A stretch of DNA of 64,000 nt from contig CM059584.1 in assembly GCA_030407085.1 (NCBI GenBank), positions 107,135,001 to 107,199,000 of the forward strand, written 5' to 3'. Below are positions 31,341-41,404 of the stretch, in pieces. This DNA comes from Trichopria drosophilae. Lineage: Eukaryota > Arthropoda > Insecta > Hymenoptera > Diapriidae. The number at the start of each line of letters is the position of its first letter. Position 1 is the first letter of the stretch. The position numbers and the translations under genes are program-made. Under the pieces are notes generated by a model that was given only the letters and a program-made list of their open reading frames with translations, ran no database searches and had not been told where the DNA came from.

Positions 31341-32390
31341 ATGCCCACTTATGTATTATTAGAGAAACGTCAATATTTGGACTCGTTAGAGGTTACCGTT
31401 GACGGCGATATCATAACAAATAGCGATGCTTCAAAAAACAATACGCCTATACTAGAGAGAAGAAAAAAATTAAACATAAAACGTGCGTTAGAGGAAAAAT
31501 CATCTCGGGAATTAAGTCGGAAAATTGAAGCCCAAGGGAGCTTGTTTACAGGAAACTTGCCAGAAGTAGAAAATTCAGAAATGTAAGGCTACTTACTATC
31601 TGTTGGCAATTATAATGATTATTTAATATTGTATTCTTACTACATACATTTGTATATAATAGAAATGAGGAATTACATAGTAATGAGGATGCCAGCAGTG
31701 GACGAAGCACACCAACCTCAATAACTTCTGCGATATCTTCACCGCGAGCAATAAACGAGAAGCAAATATCTCCAAATTTATCTCCTCGCGTGACTCCGCA
31801 AATTGAAATGCAGACCCCTTTTCCACCCGGTAATCATTTAGTTATTTTCGCTATCGCGAGGACGTAAAATCAACTTTTACTCCCAAAGGCGATCTCTGTG
31901 CCCGAAGGACGGTGAAGCCTCAGGGTGCGAAAGTACAGGTTACGCCTATGATGTGAACATAATCTTTCGTCATAATGGGTGTAAAATTGTAGTGTATAAC
32001 TTGAAATTGCTACTCAAAAGGTTAGAAAATTGCAAATTTGGGTGTAAAATCGAATTTTACGCGCACTATCACTAAAAATACAGTAAAGGAGGGCCCCACG
32101 CGTAAGGTTCGTTATTTAATTAGTTATTAATTAATTAACTTAATATATGAAATTATAGTAACTCAGAAGAATTAGGAAATGATGAAACTTTTGGTAGATC
32201 CAGAAAATATTTTATTTTTATAGTGGTCTATGCTGATAAAGAATCCGATAATGGCAACCCATTGGCATTGGGGAACTCTGAATTATTAGACAGCAAACCC
32301 AAAATTCATCATAAAGATTATACGAGTAACATCAGCTTATCAAATTCTCACACAAAGCATGAAGTTGCAAGCGAACCACCAACCATTTAA
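31341..32390 (+). CDS. three-exon gene for an unknown 191-residue protein
   Basis: Exons 31341-31582, 31663-31829 and 32224-32390, with introns of 80 and 394 bp bounded by GT-AG. Splice phases 2 and 1 are compatible and the joined frame is open from ATG to TAA, giving 191 residues. The N-terminal part has a basic helical region (RRKKLNIKRALEEKSSRELS). The middle is Ser/Thr/Pro-rich (SSGRSTPTSITSAISSP, PNLSPRVTPQ) and the C-terminal part is polar (LLDSKPKIHHKDYTSN). It looks like an intrinsically disordered or nuclear protein; I recognise no domain. An upstream in-frame stop lies at 31323, but an additional 5' exon is possible. A broken paralogue lies at 16638-17523. Confidence 0.6.
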
Positions 32391-32756
32391 ACGCCGACCA
32401 ATCAGCTTAGAAACTATTCCGACAACAATGTCTTCGAGATTTTCGAAATGAACTCCATGCCTTTTTTATAATTGGACTAGGGAATTAAGGTGCACGCGCC
32501 CCTCTCTGGGTTTTGGGATATGTATGAATGACGAAACGAGCTCCGCTAAATAAAAAATATGCTATTCTGATTTTTTGTATTTGTTATTATAATAATATTA
32601 GGAATGTATCATTAACAGGCCTGCTGTCGAATAAATAGTCGGTTTTTGCAAAAAACAAAAATTTCCCTTTACAACACGATCATCGATAAAGAATATAACA
32701 AAGAAAACAGGTGACCGGAAGAGAAAGAATTGAAGTCCCTGGGTGTACATACGATA

Positions 32757-32801
32757 ATTCGAGGTGTTAAGTCAAAGAATAACACTAACTGGTGGACAGA
32801 T
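32757..32801. mobile_element. left piece of a palindromic MITE split by the LTR element
   Basis: TTCGAGGTGTTAAGTCAAAG through GGTGGACAGAT is the inverse of 41345-41401. The LTR retrotransposon entered at AGAT and the MITE resumes at 41113. Confidence 0.75.
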
Positions 32802-34080
32802 CGTAGGGGTACGCCTATGATTGAATTGCGTATTGCAATATTTGAATGTCGCGCCATAGCATTAATCTAATTGCGCGCCTGCTCCACTCGATCGCGAAGT
32901 ACCCATTTGTATCGCGTAGTGGCGTCACATGTATTAGGCTAGTCGTGGAGCCGGGGAGAAGTTCGGTGTCAGGGAGCGACGTCCGGACCCGAAAAGTTAA
33001 AAGTACCGGTTCCGTTGAACAAGTGTGGTGAGAAAGAATTAGTGAACATACGTAATTCAGCATTCGCTCAATGAAGTCGAGCTCCGGTTATTTCCACGGT
33101 GCCGGGTTGCGGCGTCGTAATCGAACCAACGTCCATCGGACAGTCGCCCGATAGGGGTAAGATTTTGTTTTGTCTAAGTGTTATGGCGATTTCGAACTTT
33201 TTGTTTAGCGAATTCCAAAGAGCCACCGACGAGAACTCCGAAAAAGCAACTGACGAGACTCCAAATATCAACCGACGAGACTCCAAATAGCCACCGGCGA
33301 GAATCCACTTCATCGTGACCTGGTGTGCATCGATTTCAACACGATTCGTGAAATCACGGGAACACGCCACGTGGTGAACCAGAAGGACACAGGGAGCATT
33401 TCACGTGGCAATCCCATCATCATCTTGATTTTCCCCGATCAGCGACTGCTAACCGGATAGAAGATCAGAGGGATTTGAAAATCATAAGTTGCCAGGTCTC
33501 ATCGTTTTGGATTACAAGAACGCATGGATAGAAGCTGCGGTCAACTTATGCATCATATCAGGTATCGGAGTGTACTTTACTCAGTGTAACGAGTCTCGGT
33601 TCGGATTGGTTGGACAAAGACGTCAAATCAAATATTTATTTAATTTTATTTCAAAAAGAAAAAGACAATACCGCGAATGACAGTGCTGTTTATAACGATA
33701 AGTTGGACGGAGAGCATCGAGGCTCCAAATTTTGATTTGGTCGTGCGGTGGCCATATAACTCGAAGAATCCTTTTTTTTTAGTTTTTATACCAATTTGCG
33801 TGGTTCGATTTAGTCTGTAGGTTTACAGTAGATTTAAGATTATTTAGATTTTGAGCGTATGTAGCTTCAGCGGGACAGAGCGATTAAGGTGGTTGTCTGC
33901 GTGACACATAATTATAATAAAAGAGTGGGTGTGTATGATCGAGTGACGAAGTACGGAGAAACTACTTAATTCCTCAAATATCATGTCGACATTATATAGA
34001 TGATTATATTATAAGTAAAAAATTGATTCATATTTTTGTGCAAAATAAGGATATTATTTTGTAAAAATGTTACAACTATA
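32802..34080 (+). repeat. 5' LTR
   Basis: 1279 bp, starts CGTAGGGGTACG (the 3' LTR has TG at the first two bases) and ends ACAACTATA. It differs from the 3' LTR at about a dozen positions by eye. The frames at 33068-33370 and 33099-33290 recur in the other LTR and are not genes. An internal set of ~22-bp repeats (CGACGAGACTCC type) lies at 33221-33306. Confidence 0.95.
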
Positions 34081-34083
34081 AAA

Positions 34084-34101
34084 TGGCGCCCGAACAGGGA
34101 C
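34084..34101 (+). promoter_or_regulatory. primer-binding site for tRNA-Lys
   Basis: TGGCGCCCGAACAGGGAC starts 3 nt after the 5' LTR and is the 18-nt complement of the 3' end of tRNA-Lys3 that lentiviruses also use. It sets the start of minus-strand DNA synthesis. Confidence 0.95.
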
Positions 34102-35035
34102 ATGACTTGAGGAAATGAGGAATTAAATAGTTTGAAGTGAAAAATAAGTATATTCGGTAAATGGTATAATTTTAAATGACAATCGTTGGTCGTTCACAGA
34201 TTTCAATTCAACGAAGTTCAAAGAGTGCAAGAACTTGAGTTTAGTTATCATCGGTTAATTTTTGGATTTGAATTTTATTTTGGAAATTTAGAATTCATAA
34301 TTGAATTTTTCAAAATTTCAAACGGATTAGAGTTTCAAAATTCTTAATTTAAAATTGTTTACAATTTAAGTTTTGTTCAATTTGAATTATTTATACCTCA
34401 AGGTCGTTGATGTTTTGAATTATTTACACTTTCGATTATTTTGAATTTTGAACTTGTTTACAGTTTCAAGTTTTGAACTTGTTTATAGTTTGAGTCTATT
34501 TACAATTTTGGAAGCTATTGATGATTTGAATTTATTTGCGATTCTGGTTAATATTATAAATTATTTGCAAATTGGTTTAGTATATACAATATTCAAAATT
34601 ATTCACAAATTAATTTTGTAAGTGTGATATTTGAAAGTATATTTGCAAATTGGTTTAGTATTTGGAATATTTGAATTTATATTTACAAATTGAATTAGTA
34701 TTTACAATATTTAAATTTTAACTTATTTAAAGTTCATCGGGATAAATTTCGAAATTAATTTGACAAGTTTGGGAAATAAATAAATTGTTGAATTTGGAAA
34801 AATTGGGTTTTATATTAGCATCATGTACACAATTATTTAATCAGAATTATTCAATCAAATTTTACACAATTATTTACAAAATTATTTAATTAAAATCATT
34901 TACAGAATTACTTCATTAAAATTCATTGGATAAATTTTGGAATTGGGAATGTCAGGGTTGTAGAATAGTAGCTTTTACAAAAGTGATTTTGAATTGTAAT
35001 TGATATCTGAAAATTGATTCGGTAATTTTGATTCG
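34102..35035. other. retrotransposon leader, AT-rich repetitive
   Basis: About 930 bp of AATTTGAA/TTTACAATTT-type low-complexity sequence between primer site and first ORF, without a long frame. It presumably contains packaging or translational elements. Confidence 0.6.
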
Positions 35036-35446
35036 TTGAATATGATGGCAGGAATGACGACGCGATCTAAAGAAAAACTTGACGATGCGTCTCTAAGTTA
35101 TGGCGAATTACAGGAACAGATAGAGAGGTTAAAGATACAATCGAAATCGACTGGTCAGGAAAATGAAGTATTAAGAAAAGAGGTTCAAATGCTTAAAGAA
35201 AAATGTAAAAGTTTACTAAATAATGTAACAACTTCGGGAAACATAGAGGCTCTTAAAAAAGAAATTAAGAAGTTACGCGAGGAAAATGAAAAAAACCGAC
35301 AGACTATTTGTGATTGTGTGGGTAGTCAAAGGGAATTGCCGCGTGTTGAGATACGTGATGACGTTCTATCAATCAAAATAATGTTAGTAATGGTCAAGTT
35401 CGTTCGGATAATCGAAATAATTAGTCGAATATGCCCTCAAATCTAA
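35036..35446 (+). CDS. small coiled-coil ORF upstream of gag-pol
   Basis: 136 codons. From residue about 20 to 100 there is a strong heptad-like coiled coil (ELQEQIERLKIQ, VLRKEVQMLKEKCKSLL, ALKKEIKKLREENEKN). It starts at the codon ATG (or two ATGs just inside) following the leader and overlaps the large ORF by 16 nt in a different frame. It may be the N-terminal part of gag joined by frameshifting, or a separate assembly protein. No known domain beyond the coiled coil. Confidence 0.65.
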   Translation: MNMMAGMTTRSKEKLDDASLSYGELQEQIERLKIQSKSTGQENEVLRKEVQMLKEKCKSLLNNVTTSGNIEALKKEIKKLREENEKNRQTICDCVGSQRELPRVEIRDDVLSIKIMLVMVKFVRIIEIISRICPQI

Positions 35447-38400
35447 ATTCTGTAAATTTAAGTAACGATGCTATTGCTCAATGGTTATCCCAATTACAAT
35501 ACAACCAGATTAATATTGTGTTGCCTACTTTCTCGGGAAATAGAGATAATCCGATCCAATTTCTAGATGACTTGGAAAAATATTTTTTACGACGTAACAT
35601 TGTTGAAGGTCTGAAGTTGTTGATTGTTGAGGATGCGTTGAAGGGTCGGGCAAAGGTTTGGTATGACGCTCGACTGTATCCAATAAATCATTATAGAGAG
35701 TTCAAAGAGTTATTTTTATACGAGTATTACTCAATCGAAGCTCGCGAGAAAGCTAAAAACGAATGGTCGAGTCGTAGATTTGTGTCTGAAGACAAATCGT
35801 TACAAAATTACTTTATTGAACAGTTGAGAGCCGCGCGTTATTTCTCGCCCAAGCTGGACCAATATGAGATTAATTACACTATCGTAAGTCAATTGCCACA
35901 ACGTATTCGCAATATCGTAGCAACGATCGACTACTCTCAGACTGAAAAGCTAATGAGTTCATTGGCGCGAATTGACGATTCTTCAAGGGGGTCGGATTTT
36001 TATTGGAAATCGAAAAGAAATAATCATCCGGAAAATTCGAGTCGGGTCCCGAGAGACAGGGGAGAGGGTGGCGGTCAGAATCTGTGTATAGAGGGTCAGG
36101 GAAATGGTAGGTCTTATCCTTATATCAGGGCAGAGAGAAATAGGGAGAATTGGAGGCAAAGGGACAACGCTAGAGGTGAAAATGTCGCCAATCCAGAATC
36201 TCGACAACCGCGGAATCATAACTCGTCAGTTTCTCCGTGTAATAATATTCAGCAAAATAGTTCTCAGGGAAGTAGCTCAGGTCCTCATAGAAACGTGATT
36301 AGGTCATTAAGCTTAGGTCAATACTCGGAATTCGTAGACGAACTTTGCTGGGATGTTTTGGAGGGGGGTGATCAGGAGAGCAGCGAGACTGATGAGATAG
36401 GCCGCTTGATAAGCCCTCAGGTTAAGGCTATGGTGTTGCAAAGGGAGACACTGATAATTATAGACACGGGAAGTGAGATCACGGGAGTTTCGGCAAAATT
36501 TTATAGCGAGATTAGTCAGGGCTCGAAAATGGTAGAATTGCCGGTTAGTAAATTCTCCGTGTATATGGCGGTCGGGCGTAAACCGATTAACGTGCAAAAA
36601 CAGATTCAGTTGATGATAGAGATCAACGGTGTGATGATGTCGGATCCCTTTTTAGTAATACCAGGTTTGTCTAGTGACCTTCTCGTTGGTGTGGACTGGC
36701 TAAAACGAAATAGAGGAATAGTTGACGTGGAAAGGGAAAGGGTCAGTATTAGGGGAAAATGGCTACCCGCGGAGACCGTCACCTTCCTGACGCGTAAATC
36801 TTTGAGAAATGAGACTCCGATAGAGATTAGGGATTTTAATCATATACGTCGGTATCAGTCGTCGCGACCTTCTGAAGACAGTTCTAGAGATGTGGATCTT
36901 CCGGGAGTTTCTATTTATCAATTGGGAGTTCAGGAATCAATTCATACGAGTTTAAGCGGAAATGACGTCATTCAGTCATATGGTCAGTCTGAAAAACATG
37001 TCAATTTAGTACGCAAGGATGACATGATGGTTGATCGCGTTGATGGTAGGGTGAAGGATGACGAGATTGAAGAGTATATAGCGAGTTTAGAATTGGGGAA
37101 AGAAAAAAGGTGTCAAGTTGAAAGATTAATTCGGGCAAATCGTGACATTTTTTCACATCAATCCGGGTGTACCAATCACTACGAACATACCATAGAAGTC
37201 ATTCCGAATAAACCCTATGTAAGGAAATCGTATCCTGTACCCATCCATCAACGTGAGCAAGTTGATCACGAAATTCACGAAATGTTAAAGGGCGGGATTA
37301 TTGAAAGGTCGAGAAGTCCTTACTGTAATCCGCTGCGTGTGGTCAAAAAACGAAATGGGGAGATACGTTTATGTCTGGATGCTCGATTCATAAATTCGAT
37401 TGTAATCGCCGACAACGAATCTCCGCCGATAATTGAAGAATTGCTTCAGAAATTCGAAGGAGTAATAAAGTATTTGTCAACAACAGATTTGGTGAGAGGT
37501 TATTGGCAAATACCATTGGACGAGCGATCACGGCAATATACAACATTTCTCCACAACGGGATATTATACCAGTTTACGCGAATCCCATTTGGTTTAAAGA
37601 CTGCAGGCAGTGGATTCATTCGCGCACTCGGGATGGCTTTGGGCAGTGAGCTAAGCGAATTCGTAACATGCTATGTCGATGATGTATTAATCGCTTCTCG
37701 TACCTTTTCGGAACACTTGGATCATTTACAGCGCCTTTTTAGTCGGTTACGAGAGGTTGGTTTCACCTTGAGTCTTGAAAAATCTCAGTTTTTTAAAAAA
37801 TCTGTCCGCTTTCTGAGCAGTAAATCGAAATGGGAATGGCGAGAGGAGCACAGTTGCGCGTTTGAGAGACTGAAGGCTAATTTCCTGAACGCTGTCACCC
37901 TGGTACATTATCTGCCAGATGTTCCGTTTCGAGTACAGACCGATGCTAGTGACGCTGGGGTGAGTGCCATCTTGTACCAAATTGATAGAAATAATAATCA
38001 TCGCGTAATTTCTCTAGTAAGTCGATTGTTGACGAAGGCCGAGATTAATTATAATACCACTGAAAAGGAGTTGCTGGCCATTATCTACGCCCTCTTGAAG
38101 TTTCGAATGTATTTAATCGGTACACAATTCAAGATCATTGCAGATCACGAGGCGTTGACTTATTTGTCGTCAACTCCCTATCGAAATGCCCGTTTAACGC
38201 GTTGGTTATTATTCCTACAAGAGTACTCGTTTGTTATTGAACACTGCAAAGGGGAGGATAATGTAGTGGCCGACTTTTTTAGTAGGAATTTCGTAGACAG
38301 GTCCATAGAAGACGGTACTGATGATTACTTGATAAGAAGGTTGATGGGTTCTCGGAATGGGGGATATGTAGTCGAGAGTGATAGCAACATTCGTTTAGTT

Positions 38401-39630
38401 AATAAGTTGACGAAGCAACCGGAGTTGTCGGATGCGCTGAAGGATCTTGCTGAACTGCAGGTTGTGGATGAAGATTTTATTCAGTGGAAGGCGAGATCTC
38501 AAGGTCACATGAAGTTCGAGGAGCACGCGGGTATCACGTATTTTCAGGGTAAGGGAGATGATCATTGGAGAATATTTATTCCGAGACAGTTGATAGGAAA
38601 AGTCCTGACGGTTAGTCATGACCAACTAGGTCACGCTGGAGGATATAAGATGGGTGCTTATTTAAGGTCTTATTTTTTTTGGAAGGGGATGAGACAAAGC
38701 ATAAAGAAGTTCGTTCGAAGTTGTGATAAGTGTCAGCGGGTCAAGGCGCTGAATTGTTGTATGGAGGGAGCTTATAGCTTTGTTGAGTCCCAATGTCCAA
38801 ATGATGTTGTGTCTGTCGACTTTTATGGTCCTCTTCCTCCATCCGTCGGTGGGACTAAATACATATTCGTAATACAAGATTTGTTTTCTAAACTTGTCAC
38901 CTTGTTTCCGATTAAACGAGCAACGACGACAATTTGCCTGAAAAAATTAAGGGAGGTATATTTTCCGGAAGTCGGTACTCCAAAGACTATTTTGAGCGAC
39001 CACGGGTCACAGTTTACGTCTCCGGCTTGGGAACGGGGATTGGCTGAATATGGGGTGAATGCTAGGTTCTCATCGATACGACATCCGCAGTCCAATCCGG
39101 TGGAGAGGTCGATGCGGGAGCTCGGTAGGTTGTTCAGGACCTTCTGTTCTGACCAGCACACCAAATGGGCAAAATATATTCAGAAAGTGGGGGATTGCCT
39201 GAATCTTACTATCCATCGTAGTACCCAAGATGTACCGTATGCACGCCATTATGGCCTTCCGGTAGAAGATAGGCTAAAGGAAATGTTTCCGTATCTTAAG
39301 GGTGTACCTGTCTCTCGGGAACTGCAACTCCTTCGTGCTCGAGAAAATTTGAAAAAAGCTTTCGAGTCTCGTTGCCGATCACAGAGGGTGGTTAGCCAGA
39401 TTCGATTAGAATGCGATGATCTCGTATTGCTTCGCGTTCCACATTTGTCGGATGCATCCCAAAAGTTAGTTTATAAGTTTTTCGAACTGTATGAGGGACC
39501 ATACCGTATTGGTAGGAGAATTGGAGAAAACGCATTCGAGTTGAGTGATAGGAATAATCAGTCCGTAATAAAGGGTACGTATAACCGAATGAGTTTGCGG
39601 AAGTATTACGAAGCGTCTCCTGAAGTTTAG
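35431..39630 (+). CDS. gag-pol polyprotein: capsid, protease, RT-RNase H, integrase
   Basis: A 1399-codon uninterrupted frame. Capsid-like Retrotrans_gag region about 30-190 (LPTFSGNRDNPIQFL, VWYDARLYPINH). Arg/Gly/Asn-rich linker without a CCHC knuckle about 190-300. Protease DTG near 345. RT about 600-790 with CNPLRVVKKRNGEIR, STTDLVRGYW and YVDD near 747. RNase H with QTDASD and TEKELLAI. Integrase with a zinc-binding H/C region near 1060-1100, Asp in VDFYGP, Asp in SDHGSQF, Glu in NPVERSMRE, then a GPYRIGRR-type module. Odd: RFLSSKSKWEW joins the RT palm directly to the pre-RNase H block, so the usual thumb segment (about 60 residues) is missing in frame. The frame is open but the enzyme may be defective. 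Confidence 0.9.
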   Translation: MPSNLNSVNLSNDAIAQWLSQLQYNQINIVLPTFSGNRDNPIQFLDDLEKYFLRRNIVEGLKLLIVEDALKGRAKVWYDARLYPINHYREFKELFLYEYYSIEAREKAKNEWSSRRFVSEDKSLQNYFIEQLRAARYFSPKLDQYEINYTIVSQLPQRIRNIVATIDYSQTEKLMSSLARIDDSSRGSDFYWKSKRNNHPENSSRVPRDRGEGGGQNLCIEGQGNGRSYPYIRAERNRENWRQRDNARGENVANPESRQPRNHNSSVSPCNNIQQNSSQGSSSGPHRNVIRSLSLGQYSEFVDELCWDVLEGGDQESSETDEIGRLISPQVKAMVLQRETLIIIDTGSEITGVSAKFYSEISQGSKMVELPVSKFSVYMAVGRKPINVQKQIQLMIEINGVMMSDPFLVIPGLSSDLLVGVDWLKRNRGIVDVERERVSIRGKWLPAETVTFLTRKSLRNETPIEIRDFNHIRRYQSSRPSEDSSRDVDLPGVSIYQLGVQESIHTSLSGNDVIQSYGQSEKHVNLVRKDDMMVDRVDGRVKDDEIEEYIASLELGKEKRCQVERLIRANRDIFSHQSGCTNHYEHTIEVIPNKPYVRKSYPVPIHQREQVDHEIHEMLKGGIIERSRSPYCNPLRVVKKRNGEIRLCLDARFINSIVIADNESPPIIEELLQKFEGVIKYLSTTDLVRGYWQIPLDERSRQYTTFLHNGILYQFTRIPFGLKTAGSGFIRALGMALGSELSEFVTCYVDDVLIASRTFSEHLDHLQRLFSRLREVGFTLSLEKSQFFKKSVRFLSSKSKWEWREEHSCAFERLKANFLNAVTLVHYLPDVPFRVQTDASDAGVSAILYQIDRNNNHRVISLVSRLLTKAEINYNTTEKELLAIIYALLKFRMYLIGTQFKIIADHEALTYLSSTPYRNARLTRWLLFLQEYSFVIEHCKGEDNVVADFFSRNFVDRSIEDGTDDYLIRRLMGSRNGGYVVESDSNIRLVNKLTKQPELSDALKDLAELQVVDEDFIQWKARSQGHMKFEEHAGITYFQGKGDDHWRIFIPRQLIGKVLTVSHDQLGHAGGYKMGAYLRSYFFWKGMRQSIKKFVRSCDKCQRVKALNCCMEGAYSFVESQCPNDVVSVDFYGPLPPSVGGTKYIFVIQDLFSKLVTLFPIKRATTTICLKKLREVYFPEVGTPKTILSDHGSQFTSPAWERGLAEYGVNARFSSIRHPQSNPVERSMRELGRLFRTFCSDQHTKWAKYIQKVGDCLNLTIHRSTQDVPYARHYGLPVEDRLKEMFPYLKGVPVSRELQLLRARENLKKAFESRCRSQRVVSQIRLECDDLVLLRVPHLSDASQKLVYKFFELYEGPYRIGRRIGENAFELSDRNNQSVIKGTYNRMSLRKYYEASPEV

Positions 39631-39814
39631 TCATGAGAGCTTCTATTTCTCCTGGGGTAGATGTTGTTCTAGTTTTGTGTAAACGACGTCAGTGAGAGAG
39701 CAGGCTGTGATGTGAGCGCGTATAGTTTTAAGAGATAAGGTATATATGTATAAAAAGAGATTAATGAAATGGCGTGGTATCAGGATGTATCGATGCTCGA
39801 TGCGGTATGGGCAT

Positions 39815-39836
39815 CTCTCAGCGATAGGGGGATAAT
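39815..39836 (+). promoter_or_regulatory. polypurine tract region
   Basis: The purine-rich AGCGATAGGGGGATAA lies immediately before the 3' LTR, the position where plus-strand synthesis is primed. Confidence 0.55.
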
Positions 39837-41112
39837 TGTAGGGGTACCTATGATTGAATTACGTATTGCAATATTTGAATGTCGCGCCATAGCATTAATC
39901 TAATTGTGCGCCTGCTCCACTCGATCGCGAAGTGCCCATTTGTATCGCGTAGTGGCGTCACATGTATTAGGCTAGTCGTGGAGCCGGGGAGAAGTTCGGT
40001 GTCAGGGAGCGACGTCCGGACCCGAAAAGTTAAAAGTACCGGTTCCGTTGAACAAGTGTGGTGAGAAAGAATTAGTGAACATACGTAATTCAGCATTCGC
40101 TCAATGAAGTCGAGCTCCGGTTATTTCCACGGTGCCGGGTTGCGGCGTCGTAATCGAACCAACGTCCATCGGACAGTCGCCCGATAGGGGTAAGATTTTG
40201 TTTTGTCTAAGTGTTATGGCGATTTCGAACTTTTTGTTTAGCGAATTCCAAAGAGCCACCGACGAGAACTCCGAAAAAGCAACTGACGAGACTCCAAATA
40301 TCAACCGACGAGACTCCAAATAGCCACCGGCGAGAATCCACTTCATCGTGACCTGGTGTGCATCGATTTCAACACGATTCGTGAAATCACGGGAACACGC
40401 CACGTGGTGAACCAGAAGGACACAGGGAGCATTTCACGTGGCAATCCCATCATCATCTTGATTTTCCCCGATCAGCGACTACTAACCGGATAGAAGATCA
40501 GAGGGATTTGAAAATCATAAGTTGCCAGGTCTCATCGTTTTGGATTACAAGAACGCATGGATAGAAGCTGCGGTCAACTTATGCATCATATCAGGTATCG
40601 GAGTGTACTTTACTCAGTGTAACGAGTCTCGGTTCGGATTGGTTGGACAAAGACGTCAAATCAAATATTTATTTAATTTTATTTCAAAAAGAAAAAGACA
40701 ATACCGCGAATGACAGTGCTGTTTATAACGATAAGTTGGACGGAGAGCATCGAGGCTCCAAATTTTGATTTGGTCGTGCGGTGGCCATATAACTCGAAGA
40801 ATCCTTTTTTTTAGTTTTTATACCAATTTGCGTGGTTCGATTTAGTCTGTAGGTTTACAGTAGATTTAAGATTATTTAGATTTTGAGCGTATGTAGCTTC
40901 AGCGGGGCAGAGCGATTAAGGTGGTTGTCTGCGTGACACATAATTATAATAAAAGAGTGGGTGTGTATGATCGAGTGACGAAGTACGGAGAAACTACTTA
41001 ATTCCTCAAATATCATGTCGACCTTATATAAATGATTATATTATAAATAAAAAATTGATTAATATTTTTGTGCAAAATAAGGATATTATTTTGTAAAAAT
41101 GTTCCAACTATA
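39837..41112 (+). repeat. 3' LTR
   Basis: 1276 bp, starts TGTAGGGGTACC and ends CCAACTATA, ~99% like 32802-34080. Followed by the AGAT duplication. Confidence 0.95.
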
Positions 41113-41404
41113 AGATTTGAACTAAAATCAGTATCACTACTCACCAGGCGTCATTGAATCATAAATGTTAAAATATTTTAAATTAAAATAAATAACGGAA
41201 AATATAAAAAAATATGTAAATATATTTGAAATTCTATTACAATTACACATATTCTTCGTTATTTTCTTTACATACATTTTAATTGAAATAATTTTCCAAA
41301 AACCTTCGCGATTCAAACGATGCGAGATGATACTGATACTGATATTAGGTTCAAATCCGTCCACCAGTTGGCGCTAATCTTTGACTTAACACTTCGAATT
41401 CCCC
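41113..41404. mobile_element. main part of the MITE hosting the LTR element
   Basis: After the AGAT duplication the MITE arm continues (TTGAACTAAAATCAGTATCA). Its inverse arm ends at 41404 with CACCAGTTGGCGC and TCTTTGACTTAACACTTCGA, pairing with 32757-32801. The GGTTCAAATCC here looks like a tRNA B box but lies in the palindrome. Confidence 0.75.

Larger units (their letters stand above)
32802..41112 (+). mobile_element. complete Osvaldo-like Ty3/Gypsy LTR retrotransposon (8.3 kb)
   Basis: Two ~1.28-kb LTRs, a tRNA-Lys-type primer site, a ~930-bp leader, two overlapping ORFs and a purine tract before the 3' LTR. It is flanked by a 4-bp duplication AGAT (32798-32801 and 41113-41116). There is no env frame. 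Long LTRs, a lentivirus-like Lys primer site and lack of env recall Osvaldo of Drosophila; this is my inference from memory. Confidence 0.9.

Noticed and set aside
33068..33370. 100-codon minus-strand frame, repeated at 40101-40403
   Set aside because: It is present in both LTRs and does not resemble any protein, so it is a consequence of LTR duplication.
41345..41404. GGTTCAAATCC resembling a tRNA B box
   Set aside because: It lies in the arm of a palindromic MITE, and I found no A box at proper spacing or a cloverleaf.
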